DNA from: Hippasteria phrygiana
Taxonomy: Eukaryota; Echinodermata; Asteroidea; Valvatida; Goniasteridae
Assembly: GCA_037893225.1 (NCBI GenBank)
Contig: JAZGUH010000022.1
Location: 1,426,001 to 1,490,000, forward strand
Length of the DNA: 64,000 nucleotides
Reading direction: 5' to 3'
This document shows positions 15,201-23,881 of this stretch, piece by piece; position 1 is the first letter of the stretch, and each line of letters opens with the position of its first letter. The position numbers and the translations under genes were made by a program. The notes under the pieces are model-generated. The model saw only the letters and a list, made by a program, of their open reading frames with translations, searched no databases and was not told where the DNA came from.

Positions 15201-18200
15201 GACCTCGAGGAGCACATGTTGAAATTTGGGAAATTTTCTGGCTGTAATTCCCAAACGGCCGCAGCTTTATGTGAAGAGTGACAGGTGGCTATTATTTCCC
15301 CAATTAAAATAAATACAAGGGAAAAGCCAAATGTTGGTTTAGAATTCGGTAAGCTTAGAAACTATGAACACATGTAGTTACATAATTCAATGGCCGGCAC
15401 ATGTTTAAAGTCGTCCTTAAGTAACCGGCGGCTGAAAATCCTCATACCAAACGATCGCTATACGGAACGAAATCTGTGGATCCCGCGATGTTCGTTATAG
15501 CGGCGTTCCACTGTACTTTGACAGTTTCTCCCCCCATACGACACGTGATACCAGCATTGACCATCGCTACAAAATGTAGCCCTAAACAAAATAATGAAAA
15601 AAGGAAGAGGTGAAATTGCCCCAGTTGATCTATTGCGTGTTTTAAATCGATTTGGTAGACTCTATACTGTCGGCCATCTTGAAAACAAGGGCGGCCATCT
15701 TGAAAACAAGGGCGTCCATCTTAAAAATTCTGCCTGGCGGGCGCTGAGTACTAGAAGGCCCCCCCCCCCCCCCCTTCCGTTTTTGAAAAGGCATGTCACT
15801 GAACACATTTCTTTCTTTTAGGGCCTATATGCTGAACGATAATTTTGTAATGTCTGTTTGCTGTGTAGATATGACAAACCTGTGCAACAGCCAAGCCGAA
15901 CCCGACTGTGGAGACAGTTATATAGTGAAGGACGTACGGGATGTCACAAGCTGTTACTACACATGCGAGTCTGTCTGTTCTACGGATTACTGCGGCGCCG
16001 GTACATGCGTACACAACCCTCCATATGAAGCCGAATGCCGGTAAAATTATTTTGAGCACTGTACGATTTGGTATTAGGCTTGGGTCGTTATAAGTCAAAT
16101 CGGCATTAGAAATACGATTGTGCAATGCATGCGCAGTAGGTCGATCCAATCTTCATTGTTGGATGAACAAGGCTCGAATTCTATATAGAGACATTGGTAA
16201 CCATATCATAATTTTTCACTTTTTCACGCAAGATGAGCACCCCCCCCCCCCCACCCCCCCCCGGACACAAAAAAATTTACAAATCAGTTAACCTGCATTC
16301 AGAACTATTTGATCTGTGAAAAATATGATATTTTTGCTCTGGAGTCTGAGACAGATTTTTACAAATACATTTACTATTATCATGTTGTACATAGCGAAAG
16401 TTTGTTTATCCAATTCAGTTTTGGTGTCCATTTCTACACAAGCGCACTGTCATTTCGATTTGTCTTACTCGAGCAAACAGATACGTACATTATTCATTTT
16501 TCTCTTAGTTGTTTTTAAATTCTTTTAGTTGTTTAGAAGATTATGCAAGAGGGCGCTATTTTTGCTATTTTAATGCAATGAACCTGTCAAAGAACATATA
16601 AGAACGTTTCATACAGAAACAATTTGTCAAATTATGAAACTCACCAACAACGTTTTGAATAAATGTTGGCAACTGATGTGGTCCAAACAAGCCGTTTAAC
16701 ATGAAAGTCAAGTCAAATATGGAAGCTATTCAAAGCAAATGCAGAACATTTGCCAACAAAGCTATTAGCCTTTTAGAGGTATGGCGGACACAATAGGAGA
16801 GGGCGCTATTTGATTTGGGTATACCTTTTGTTAAACCACAGGAAATTTCAAAGTTGAAGATTAGGCATGATCTATGGATTGTACTATGGATTGTACATTA
16901 ACTCAAAACAATATCTGATTCTGACTTTCACTGGAATTTGTGTTTTCACAAAATGTTTACCCAAATGAAATAGCGCCATCCCCTATTGTGTCCGCCATAC
17001 CTCTAAAAGGCTAATGGGGACACTGTTGTGCCTTTGACGACATCATGCTTTGTCTCATGAATATGGAAATATTCATGAGACAAAAATAAAATGTAAAAAT
17101 ATCCTAGAATTGCTACGAAGGCGGTGGTAACACAGAAAGAATGGTGTCCCACATTCAATAGAAATCCTATTGCAAAGACCACTTTTCACTGTTTGTCGTT
17201 GACTGGAACACTGAAAAGTATTGGTTACTGTTTGTTTGGCAGATGCCCGTCAGGCACAGCGGGACGGAATTGTGAACCTGTCACCGTCACCGAGGATGGT
17301 GGGGGAAACGACGGCGAGGAGGTGGAATTAGACCTGCCGCTCATCATCGGCTGCTCCGTGGGTGGGGGGCTCCTCCTCATTCTCATCCTAGCTATTATTG
17401 GACACCTGGTGTACTCAAGGAAGAAGGCGGCAGCCAAGACGGCACGGATGGAGAAAAGGTGAGGGAAGTTTTTCTTTTACACGTCGACATCAAGACTAAT
17501 AAATTATCGCCAATTCTAATGTTATACCTTTACTGCCAAATCTCCAAAAATCTATATGTTGAGGGCATTTCGGGAACACTTTTATGGTTGTGAGTCTTAA
17601 ATAGTCAATGCAGCAGCAATACACTTTTAGTAAATGATGTATAATTGCATTCGTAAGTTGTAATTTAAATGTGATATTTGAAGACATGACCCATGAGATG
17701 ATTCAGATGATAAAATTTCCTCATCCCTATCATTTGCAGGGCCTCAACCAGTTACCCCGTCTATAGGTCTGAAAATTTCTCTGGAATCTGTCGAAGATTT
17801 ATTTGCTATTCAAAGCTGGGCCCAGGAAAATCGCAAGGGTGGTATGGTTATTCAAAATATCGCCAACTCCCTGTGATTGTAACCCTTTACGTGTATACCT
17901 AGAGTGGCTTTTAGCCTTGTTTTTAGGTGATTTCAGTAAAAGAAAAAACAAAACCAACCAACAAAAGAACACAAAACACAACAAACAAATTATTCCAGAT
18001 TAATTTATAGAGTGTATGTTGAAGTAATTTTGTTGCCAACCCCTTCATATCTGAGGCCGTTTTAAAGATATTGACAGTGCTTTGGGGCGGGGGGTCTTCC
18101 TTGCTAAAAATACTTTGTGAAAATTAAGTTATGTATACGAGTATTAAAATGGTCGTCTTTTCTGCCTTCTCGGTTCGATAAATAAATAATACGTCAAATT

Positions 18201-18756
18201 ACTACCACCCGTTCATTCTATTAGCTGTCGTTTCTTATCAGTCACTGCCTGTTGGAGAGTTACGCATGGTTTGACATCGATTTATGGCAAAGTGACGACA
18301 TTGTGCTCTATATTTGATGTACAAATTAACCTACCTTCTTTGAGAAAGAACTTGCTTTGTTTGAAACGTTTGAAACGTTAGGCCAGCTTATTTTGTTTTT
18401 GTTCATTTCAGGTCAATTAGCAGTTTGCAGCAGTTGAATCCATTTGCATTATTTTAACCTACATTCATACATGTTTAATCGAGCTGAGTAAATTTAAACG
18501 TGCGCGAAGAATGAGACTGAAGCTTATGAATCTTTTCGGCCTGATGAAATCTGGTTTTTGACACCAATAATTTTATAAAGAAATGTGCTTTACAGAAATT
18601 TGATGATATTAAATTGATGAGAATATAGTTTGAGTTACAACCAATTTCCCCGCGAAAACCATGGAAAATCAATTCAATGGAGGCAACTAGTGCAACAACT
18701 TTTTTCTTTCTTTCAGTGAGGAGAATAAGGAAACCATCGACATGGAGAAACGCTAG
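189..18756 (+). CDS. Gene A: EGF/HYR/SEA-like single-pass membrane protein (5' end off window, 15 exons seen)
   Basis: Exons: 189-296, 1444-1551, 1950-2042, 2979-3080, 5846-6070, 7868-8116, 8853-8993, 10732-10851, 11739-11789, 12188-12309, 13631-13698, 14532-14704, 15869-16040, 17243-17458, 18717-18756. All have GT donors and AG acceptors, and the phases join without a break into 661 residues plus stop. Domains in order: four EGF, two HYR, one EGF, one cbEGF, linker, SEA-like (three exons), Cys-rich/EGF, membrane helix, basic tail. HYR modules have an Ig-like fold and occur in adhesion proteins such as hyalin; SEA modules usually sit next to the membrane in glycosylated surface proteins. I infer a type I surface adhesion or receptor-like protein. 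Signal peptide and start codon lie left of the window. The gene converges on its paralogue gene B. No named orthologue is recognised. Confidence 0.85.
360..496. repeat. 137-bp foldback relic (family R1)
   Basis: 17-bp perfect terminal inverted repeats (tagcaccatgtggcaac) enclose 'ggttctgagaagtaccggg', which resembles the 31761-31954 element. It is probably a rearranged relative. Confidence 0.6.
968..995. repeat. Poly(G) run after ATTT repeats
   Basis: An (ATTT)n tract at 930-966 runs into a nearly pure G run. Similar G or C runs recur through the window (for example 2571, 13987, 15759, 16240, 26203, 28566, 45660, 53628), often inside MITEs. Confidence 0.8.
1093..1295. mobile_element. Foldback element R1, copy 1, with 73-bp hairpin
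   Basis: Arms 1093-1165 and 1187-1259 pair over 73 bp with four mismatches and a 21-nt loop. A shared 3' piece follows (..atgcaaagcttcaaatcg..). Flanked by 11-bp direct repeats aataaag(c/t)gtt at 1082-1092 and 1296-1306, read as a target duplication. Confidence 0.75.
1444..1551 (+). CDS. Gene A exon: EGF-like module 2
   Basis: Phase 1-1 exon, 108 nt, acceptor 'gctacag', donor 'gtaagg'. Six cysteines; Pro-rich start (PNPPTPDNPG) and the ending CTCNPAFDGPMC. A foldback repeat lies in the intron just upstream, ending about 150 bp before the acceptor. Confidence 0.8.
1950..2042 (+). CDS. Gene A exon: EGF-like module 3
   Basis: Phase 1-1 exon, 93 nt, acceptor 'gtttccag', donor 'gtaatt'. Sequence runs CKPCQNGGEKQ...CVCDCPSFFEPPLC. 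The C-x-N-G-G start and CxCxC core match modules 1 and 4. The loop between C5 and C6 has lost the usual Gly residues (PSFFEPPLC). Confidence 0.8.
2541..2741. mobile_element. hAT-type MITE with G/C-run arms
   Basis: Ends CAGGGGCGGATCTAGG and CTAGATCCGCCACTG-like form imperfect inverted repeats; the inside is a G run, a short middle and a C run. The flanks share only ACATA, so no clean 8-bp duplication remains. Assigned to hAT by its CAGxGGCG terminus. Confidence 0.6.
2979..3080 (+). CDS. Gene A exon: EGF-like module 4
   Basis: Phase 1-1 exon, 102 nt, acceptor 'tgctacag', donor 'gtaagc'. Contains CGNGGSFDEATCTCQC and ADGFGGSNC, with all six EGF cysteines. It is the last EGF before the first HYR exon. 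The following 2.8-kb intron holds the THAP-bearing TIR element and a hAT-type MITE. Confidence 0.85.
3509..4767. mobile_element. 1.26-kb TIR element carrying a THAP-domain exon
   Basis: Ends 'tttaaagaggaactaaaacg' and its reverse complement; the inverted similarity runs on for about 60 bp. No target duplication is obvious. It encloses the THAP exon at 3877-4066. P-element-like transposases carry an N-terminal THAP domain, so this looks like a shortened member of such a family. Confidence 0.65.
3877..4066 (+). pseudogene. THAP-domain first exon (transposon remnant)
   Basis: Starts MPRSCVVGGCTRNSDKN, with LLRFPVLNGAQRRQWVRFV and ICAEHF: the C-x(4)-C...C-x(2)-H zinc ligands, the conserved Trp and the F-P motif of a THAP DNA-binding domain. 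The frame can read to a stop at 4089, but a 'gtaaga' donor at 4067 falls exactly where THAP domains continue (HFAKDC). No later transposase exon is seen before the right inverted repeat, so it is probably a remnant and not a working gene. Confidence 0.7.
4885..5012 (-). repeat. tRNA-derived SINE piece
   Basis: On the - strand it reads a box-A-like 'ggtggttgggtggttaag' and box B 'gggttcgagtc', ending 'gcccgagtaag'. The same end occurs in the 62.35-kb copy. Acceptor-stem pairing is not preserved, so it is not a working tRNA. Confidence 0.6.
5027..5190. mobile_element. 164-bp hAT-type MITE with perfect 8-bp TSD
   Basis: Ends CAGTGGCGTATCTAGC and its imperfect inverse (..GGATACGCTATACTG). Flanked by identical GTCGGCTA at 5019-5026 and 5191-5198, the 8-bp duplication typical of hAT. 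A related inverted copy lies at 50010-50164. Confidence 0.8.
5846..6070 (+). CDS. Gene A exon: HYR module 1
   Basis: Phase 1-1 exon, 225 nt, acceptor 'atccag', donor 'gtaggt'. Shows the HYR pattern: PNFKFKCPRDI, a central VSWDKP, CNPSSGSRFQEGTTLVNC and SFCTFNVHV, with four cysteines. HYR is an Ig-fold module found in hyalin and other extracellular proteins. Confidence 0.9.
6071..7867. other. Intron of gene A between the HYR exons
   Basis: About 1.8 kb without coding signal. The only structure seen is a 45-bp hairpin at 7220-7264 (aggtggtaggattggc and its inverse), with weaker pairing continuing on each side. Confidence 0.6.
7868..8116 (+). CDS. Gene A exon: HYR module 2
   Basis: Phase 1-1 exon, 249 nt, acceptor 'tactcag', donor 'gtgagt'. 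Shows VNCPSDID, VAWGSV, TCTPPSGTEFSGTGNTVVC and LGSCTFSVGV; four cysteines, with the conserved Trp present. It ends in a basic Tyr-Leu-Arg before the EGF exon. Confidence 0.9.
8853..8993 (+). CDS. Gene A exon: EGF-like module 5
   Basis: Phase 1-1 exon, 141 nt; the acceptor is the 'cag' of 'aattaatatcag', the donor 'gtatgt'. Sequence contains SCAKCTGSARCSYDENNDEY, then TCYCPSGYTETADGDC. It sits where gene B has its EGF exon 35264-35371, directly after the HYR modules. Confidence 0.8.
9590..9676. repeat. Small palindromic repeat
   Basis: 'ggcgttaaattaacaccctgt' pairs with 'catggtgttaacttaacacc', and 'ggtatctata' with 'tagatacc', inside a gene A intron. Looks like a very short MITE. Confidence 0.5.
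9841..10031. mobile_element. 191-bp TIR element (family R6, copy 1)
   Basis: Perfect 23-bp inverted ends starting tgtagtcgagtccctgcaag. The inside repeats 'aaggacttg' several times. The middle (attcctttgtcattgttcat) matches the R6 copy at 31108-31240. Confidence 0.75.
10732..10851 (+). CDS. Gene A exon: calcium-binding-type EGF
   Basis: Phase 1-1 exon, 120 nt, acceptor 'ataccag', donor 'gtacgg'. It begins DIDECMGDNDC, the cbEGF signature, and has N-T-D-G-S-Y-Q-C for the Asn/aromatic calcium site, then CAIGFYGSGTSC. The gene B counterpart is 34646-34774 (DLDECETSNPC). Confidence 0.9.
11060..11300 (+). repeat. tRNA-derived SINE
   Basis: Box A 'gtggcctagtgg' and box B 'gagttcgagc' about 65 nt apart, then an unrelated body with 'ctgatatgggtagaggcac'. 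No acceptor-stem pairing, so SINE and not tRNA. Confidence 0.55.
11739..11789 (+). CDS. Gene A exon: short Pro-rich linker
   Basis: Phase 1-1 exon of 51 nt, acceptor 'gtcaatag', donor 'gtaagt'. Encodes EYPYATYPDIPNPPPGE between the cbEGF and the SEA-like domain. The gene B counterpart at 33846-33884 shares the E-Y-P-D-I string, which supports this very small exon. Confidence 0.75.
12188..12309 (+). CDS. Gene A exon: SEA-like domain part 1
   Basis: Exon of 122 nt, phase 1 start and phase 0 end; acceptor 'cctccag', donor 'gtaagt'. Sequence has LEKKIAVDVAIASDS, then GCDP, then MSDNC and LMTVFMQN. Gene B 31514-31647 has LEKKF, GCDP, MSFEC and LVRTF at the same places. The two cysteines of GCDP and MSxxC are shared by both genes and may form a disulfide. 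Confidence 0.8.
13631..13698 (+). CDS. Gene A exon: SEA-like domain part 2
   Basis: Exon of 68 nt, phase 0 start and phase 2 end; acceptor 'tatatttcag', donor 'gtaagt'. Encodes AREKYFDFSPALLRIEKDQS. The Y-x-x-x-SP pattern matches gene B (MYSQVSPSSF) and the F/Y-x(4)-S-P stretch before strand 3 of SEA modules. Confidence 0.75.
14532..14704 (+). CDS. Gene A exon: SEA-like domain part 3
   Basis: Exon of 173 nt, phase 2 start and phase 1 end, the same length as its gene B counterpart. I chose the acceptor 'tgttgacag' over the upstream 'ttccag' because only it keeps the phase. Sequence starts QGSIPHVVVYDY, then a helix-like stretch, GKIGGLKLVSE and CATCKQPTG. G-S-I-P-H replaces the GSVV cleavage motif seen in gene B. 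Confidence 0.8.
14715..15148. mobile_element. 434-bp TIR element next to a gene A splice donor
   Basis: Left end 'agacgaattt..ctgtgcacttctgggtt' repeats inverted at 15100-15148. It begins ten bases after the donor of exon 14532-14704. No coding content. Confidence 0.65.
15869..16040 (+). CDS. Gene A exon: membrane-proximal Cys-rich/EGF part 1
   Basis: Exon of 172 nt, phase 1 start and phase 2 end; acceptor 'ctgtgtag', donor 'gtaaaa'. Contains TSCYYTCESVCSTDYC and GAGTCVHNPPYEAEC, completed by the next exon to give an EGF-type module. The gene B counterpart 27497-27683 has CVSTCVSTPNYC and NGGVCTQELG in the same order. Confidence 0.85.
16764..17015. mobile_element. 252-bp MITE with ~47-bp inverted ends
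   Basis: 'attagccttttagaggtatg' and the following 'gcggacacaatagg..gggcgctattt' recur inverted at the right end with few changes. It lies in the intron before the gene A membrane exon. Confidence 0.7.
17243..17458 (+). CDS. Gene A exon: EGF end, membrane helix, basic stop-transfer
   Basis: Exon of 216 nt, phase 2-2; acceptor 'ttggcag', donor 'gtgagg'. It starts CPSGTAGRNCEP, then an acidic stalk (EDGG..DGEEVE), a hydrophobic segment PLIIGCSVGGGLLLILILA ending in YSRKKAAAK. The membrane segment shares PLI-x-G-x-SVG with gene B. Orientation is type I, given the basic residues after the helix. Confidence 0.9.
17740..17766 (+). CDS. Gene A: possible 27-nt cytoplasmic micro-exon
   Basis: A 'tttgcag' acceptor and a weak 'gtctga' donor bracket 27 nt in phase 2-2, which would add the nine residues of ASTSYPVYS to the tail and leave the final exon in frame. 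Without splicing the frame would read on to a stop at about 17900. This is speculative and not needed for an intact frame. Confidence 0.3.
   Translation, partial: GLNQLPRL
18717..18756 (+). CDS. Gene A exon: C-terminal tail and stop
   Basis: Acceptor 'ttctttcag', phase 2. Completes the Ser codon, then EENKETIDMEKR and TAG. The same layout is seen in gene B (S, GRNSVEMLGIENK, TAG at 26079-26121). A polyadenylation signal follows 54 nt later. Confidence 0.8.
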
Positions 18757-18809
18757 AGAGCTATCGATGAACAACGGAAACATGATGGATTTCATATCTG
18801 TTTGATAAG

Positions 18810-18815
18810 AATAAA
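18810..18815 (+). promoter_or_regulatory. Poly(A) signal AATAAA of gene A
   Basis: A canonical AATAAA lies 54 nt after the gene A stop codon, in 'gataagaataaagtacc'. This would give a short 3' UTR. Confidence 0.6.
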
Positions 18816-20903
18816 GTACCCCATCGTACTACATAAAGTACCCATATATGAAGGGTCTCTGGTTGCTACGGGTATATATAATACTTTGGTAGTACTATTT
18901 GGCTGCGGGTTTGTTGATTTGAGAGTGGGTGCTTATAAAGTATCAATAATATATCATGTGACACATTCTAAGCTAACTAGGAGACATAATCTATGCACAA
19001 GGTGTTATAATATGAAATAGCCACGATTAATTATTTGATTATAAAGGTGTTGTCTTTCAACCCTATAGAATATATTTGAACATATTTGATACCCATCTTT
19101 CTCATTGCTTTGGTATACGGTGCCTACAAGGCATGCTCAGTATAACCGTCAAGTCGAATTTTCAGGGAATCTGATATTCACGAGACACTGCAAGACGACT
19201 GCGCAATTTGGTTCCGAACACTGGAACGTGACGTCACACTTAGTCTATTATCCGTGAAGGAATTTGCGAATCTCTACACTCAACGCAACAGAGGAATCTG
19301 TTAATAATAAAAGCTCAAGTACCAGTAGTACATCAAATATTCGATGAGATTCACATGTACACTGTTAAAACGCTGTTTAAATTATTTAAACACCCAGGTT
19401 GTTCATGTGCCCGAACCGGGCACATGGTTGTTTAAGCAGGGCACTTAAACAAAACAGTTTTAACAGCGTTTTAACAGTGTATGTTTTGTCTATACCTTAT
19501 GCGTACCGGCCATCTTCGCGGAAAATGCCGCTGTTACCTTTGGACTGGCATGCATGGGTGAACCTTGTTAATGAAATTTGTTTAGAATTTGAATGACAAA
19601 AAACCGCGAGGATACAAGACATAACCACTATGTCCAGGTATTCAAACGATTGAACTGAATTATCTTACATTTGAATGAATTACAAATTCAATGTACAATA
19701 TACAAACATGCTCTCTGATGTTCAAATATCTGAAGTTTGCCATAATGAATCTTGATTTCTTTTTATTTATTGCTCTCTTCTCTTTTTTTTTCTTCAACTT
19801 TTTTGCAGTTAGTGTGTGTGATAGGAAATATTATGTGACTAGAAAATAGGCCTGACATTTTTTTTTAGATGCGTGCATTGTACTTGTATTTATATAGTGC
19901 GGAAAGGCCATCTAAATTGGCGATTGGGCAAGTCGTTGGCGCAATGTTTTGGTAACGATACACATTTCCAGATTTTACTAACCATTCCCCAACATTCACA
20001 AATATAATGATTCAAATATCAGATGTTATAGATAAGACCTTTACTCTACGTGCTATACAAACTGTAGAATACGTTTTTTGTTATTGAAACAAGTTTTGAT
20101 GACAACTGCCTTTCCCATCGCCGCTTTGGTCTCTGTTAAGTGGCCTGTTTTCTTTGCGCCGGTTGGTAACCGATTGTGTCTGTACACTTTACAGTGTACG
20201 CCTTTTAAACTCACACATGTTGGTGAATTATACAACCGTTTCCACTTCACCGGGTAGTTTTGGAATTACCACTTTGCCAAAGTAGGAAATTTATTTTTTC
20301 GTAGATTCCCATTTTGCCCGAGACAACGCATGGCAGCAATGCTGTGGAACAAACGTGTTCAATAATACGTGCCGATATTATGTGCCCCACAATATGTCGG
20401 CCAGTTGTTGTTGCTATAGGATGGCGTGGCTATATTCGACACGGTTTATTGTGGGAATCCAGGTCTACACCCACAAATGCCATCTTCAAAATGCTTTGCA
20501 ATTTTGATATGCGGGCGCAATTTAGTTATCGGTTGCATTCACCTTTTTCACAAGAGCGGCTATCAAAGCGGGGCTACCCGAACAACTTGTCTGGATAAAG
20601 TAGGCCTACTACGTGCTTTCAATGTAAGTGTAAAAGCGATGATTATATTATAACAGTCCCAACTAATAAATGAACAATGTGCATGTGGTTCTTCAGTGAA
20701 TGAGGTTTTGTGTAATAGATTAAAGCTTAAAAGCGAGAACGTATTTTTTTAGAACTATTTGTTATGCCTATGCCGGCGGACGAATATTTTGAATTATTTA
20801 GGGTAAGTTTGGGGCTCGGCCATAGATGGGCTCGGCCGTTTAAATTCAGTGGCCGTCAGCCTGGCGCGGGCACAATGACATATGATCCAAGATCCGTTGA
20901 CAA
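18816..20903. other. Intergenic spacer, left part
   Basis: Sequence between the gene A poly(A) signal and the first large MITE. Apart from the palindrome at 19359-19480 I see no gene, RNA or recognisable repeat. Confidence 0.5.
19359..19480. mobile_element. 122-bp palindromic MITE
   Basis: Ends 'acactgttaaaacgctgttt' pair with 'aaaacagttttaacagcg' and the following 'ttttaacagtgt'. The centre 'gtgcccgaaccgggcacat' is itself a palindrome. It lies in the intergenic spacer. Confidence 0.7.
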
Positions 20904-21151
20904 CCAGGGCCCAATTTCATGGCTCTGCTTACCGTTAGCGAAAAATCCCCGCTTACTTTAGCAGAAAATTCTGTGCTTACGGCAAGCGTGTTAGTGGGGA
21001 ATTTTGGCTCCTGAGCATGCGTACATCCCGTAACTAAGCATTCTGTGCTTACAGGGTTAGCGCAGAATTTTTCTGCTAGCGCTGTTAGCGCAAAATGGTG
21101 ATCGTAAGCGCGGAAAGCTGTGGTTAGCAGAGCCATGAAATTGGGCCCAGG
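20904..21151. mobile_element. 248-bp palindromic MITE (gggcccaatttcatggctctg)
   Basis: 30-bp near-perfect inverted ends around 'gggcccaatttcatggctct'. The inside is built from repeated 'ttagcg/cgctta' and 'ctgtgctta' words, making a weak palindrome throughout. No target duplication was seen. Confidence 0.75.
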
Positions 21152-21664
21152 AGTAACGATTCCTATACAATTGTGGCTTTATGAACGTTTTAATTGTTTG
21201 TGTAACATATTTTGGCCATTATTGTCTTGCGTTAGGTGGTAATTGGTTATTGACGTCATCTAATGATGGATGACAGCTATTCATTTATCTCTATATCTCA
21301 CTGTTAAATCTGTGCTAAAAAAATTTAAACTCGAGCAGAATACAGACTTTTTGTCGATATTAGGATTTTGTGGTGAAAGATTAAGAACATATCCGGAAAA
21401 GTAGCATTTGAAATCTTAAAATTTGTAAAATAATCAAGATATACATTGGATATTTAAATAATTATTTCAGCAGATCCGTTGTATGCAGACAGGCTTATAT
21501 AAGATATGACCCTCGAGTCAGTTGCCGCATTGTGTACTTTCGTTGGGCTCATCCCCGATGTTATGTGTTGTTTAACATAATTATGGTTGAATCGCAAAGG
21601 AATTTAATGACCAAAATTTGTATAATAATCGTAATATTCCACTGGCACAAAAATAATGAAAACT

Positions 21665-21877
21665 ATTTGTTATATCTCCGTCTTTGATACTGTATTTTGA
21701 TTGGCCTAGAACGATCACGTGTCCGGTCTATAAAAACGACTGGCACACTCCAAGCATGATATCACACATTAGCGCAGCCAGCTAGCTATTGAGCTGTATC
21801 ATTGGTACCCACGCTATGCGTCCCTCGGGTGTTTAAAAACGGCATATCCCACATCACAGCAGTCAACAATTGTTAAA
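21665..21877. repeat. Dispersed repeat R2, copy 1
   Basis: About 200 bp (gtattttgattggcct.. to ..acagcagtcaacaattg) shared with 34123-34475. It is joined directly to repeat R4, so the two may be parts of one larger element. Confidence 0.7.
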
Positions 21878-21889
21878 TAGCAAAATACA

Positions 21890-22135
21890 CGCTCGTTAAA
21901 GCTGGTATAACATTTGATTTTGCTGTAATTTTCAGAAATGAATGGATTTCGGGGTTAGTATTTTATAGCAAATACTGTATAACATTTACCTCTTAAAAGT
22001 TTTGTGTGCATAGATGCTGGGGAAAAAAGAGACAAATGCTGTTCTTGTAGTCTGGTTCCCTGACAATACTTCAGATAAAACGAAGTAATTTACAGACGTC
22101 AGGGAAATATTAGGTCGGGGAGCTAGACTATAGCT
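21890..22135 (+). repeat. Dispersed repeat R4, copy 1
   Basis: Shares 'ttgctgtaattttc', 'ggttagtatttt', 'tagtctggttccctgac' and 'gacgtcaggga' in the same order with the reverse complement of 47640-47922. No coding frame. Confidence 0.65.
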
Positions 22136-22270
22136 GGCGCGGTTTGCACCCGTTGACGGATGTGTAACCAATTGCCAAACAAAATGTGGACTAACTAAAG
22201 TGAGAGATATGCGACGCCGTGCTCAGATTTGTGTAGGAGCAAACATGGGGACATGTTGAGGGACGTGGGT

Positions 22271-22388
22271 ATAGAGTATCGAAGTCTGACGTCAGTTGCC
22301 GCGGCAACTGGTTCCAAACACATGCAGTTTAGAATGTATTCTGGTTCCGAACATTGCATTGATTGACGTCATCACTTCGGTACTCTAT
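22271..22388. mobile_element. 118-bp MITE with CRE-like ends (R5, copy 1)
   Basis: Ends 'atagagtatcgaagt' and 'acttcggtactctat', each followed inward by a TGACGTCA octamer (tctgacgtcag and ttgacgtcatc). A close copy lies at 43532-43648. Confidence 0.75.
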
Positions 22389-23674
22389 TGATGATGTAAG
22401 TGAACAATAATAAACCATTCAGTTAATGAGAAAATCTTTCTTTTGTTCTGTCCAACCTGGCTATTAAGTGTTTATTATTAATCAGCAATCATTGCGTCAT
22501 AAAATGACTCCATTTAAAACAGCAAATGAAAAGTGGTGCAAGGTCCTCACTTGAGCCTTTCATAAAATTGTTCATGGCTCAGCCAACTGATGATCAAGGT
22601 GCCATTTAAAAGAGGAGATCCGGGTCTATCATAGGAAATATCCATTTTTTTTTAATACGAGCCCGCCTTTAGTTATAATAAACATTAATATCTCGGTTTC
22701 GTTGTTTTTTATCCATGCACTATGTAGGCCTATAGCAGCTTTAATTTAAATACTGATTAAGCATGGGTTAAGTATACTCTAAGCCTTCAATAGGATCGAA
22801 CCTTTACAGTTAAACTACGTTTGTTGTTTTAGAAGTGGGGACAGACCGAAAGATTCAATTTAATGGATGTTTCCCTTTTGAACAAACCATATATGGATGA
22901 TTTTTTGAAAGAAAAAAACCCAACACTTTTTACATTGTTCATTTTGGTCTTCCTCAATTTGATTTTGGTGGAATGTCTCATTGGAAATCTCATAACTGAT
23001 CTAATACTAAAATATATTTTTTTACGCACAGGCACAGGCCGACATAACGACATAAAGAGCTATACAATCCACATCATTATTAACCATTTATCAATCTGAT
23101 AAATGTATTTCTTTAGTTAAACAATCACAAGCAATTATATGGATCGTGTCCATTGGTGGTATGGCTGAATCGAAGATACACAATTGAAATAAAGCATGCC
23201 AATGACTAACAAAATGATCAGAAAAATTCGATAACTATGCATAAAATGAAAGCCCTAAAAACAGAAACACAATATCACTCATGCAGGAACGTCTGAAAGG
23301 TGAAAGGAAGGACAGACCTGTACTAATGTTACCCAAAAATAAAGGACTAACTATCGGAATATGAATACGTAACCATACAGCACGGCGTAAACTGAAAAAT
23401 ACAATCTTTACAAAATGACATCTGGAATTAAAGAATCCCTAATTCTCCCAAATCACTTGTAGATCCCCGGTGTCATACAAGCTGCCCCTTACAAAACACA
23501 ACAAACGTTTCAACTTTTCACACAGCTAATTTGACGATTGCTATTCCACCACTTTCGTCACCTGCCTCTGATTGGTTAAAAGTACTACCACTGCCGGTCC
23601 TTAATGAACCAATGACATCACACTCACCACACACACAATGTAGATGTTTTGCCATGATTACATCAAGTATTAAG

Positions 23675-23881
23675 TTAACCCCATGAGTACGGTATTTTAC
23701 GGGAGACGTCGGGATGCCGCGGCGGCTCTGGCAGCCAAGCGAACCGCTACAATGTGTTTGTGCAGTCAAGCGTAACATAACTGCACAACGGCCAATGGCG
23801 TCATCCGGCCTGGTGGCACTGTTTAATCCAACAATGGATTTTTTGCGCCATATGGCGTCATCCGTACGCAAGGGGTTTTAA
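23675..23881. mobile_element. piggyBac-like MITE, copy 1
   Basis: TTAA at both ends. Ends CCCCATGAGTACGGTATTTTA and, inverted, CCCCTTGCGTACGGATGACG. TTAA duplication is the mark of piggyBac. Copy 2 is in the opposite orientation 0.7 kb away. Confidence 0.65.
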
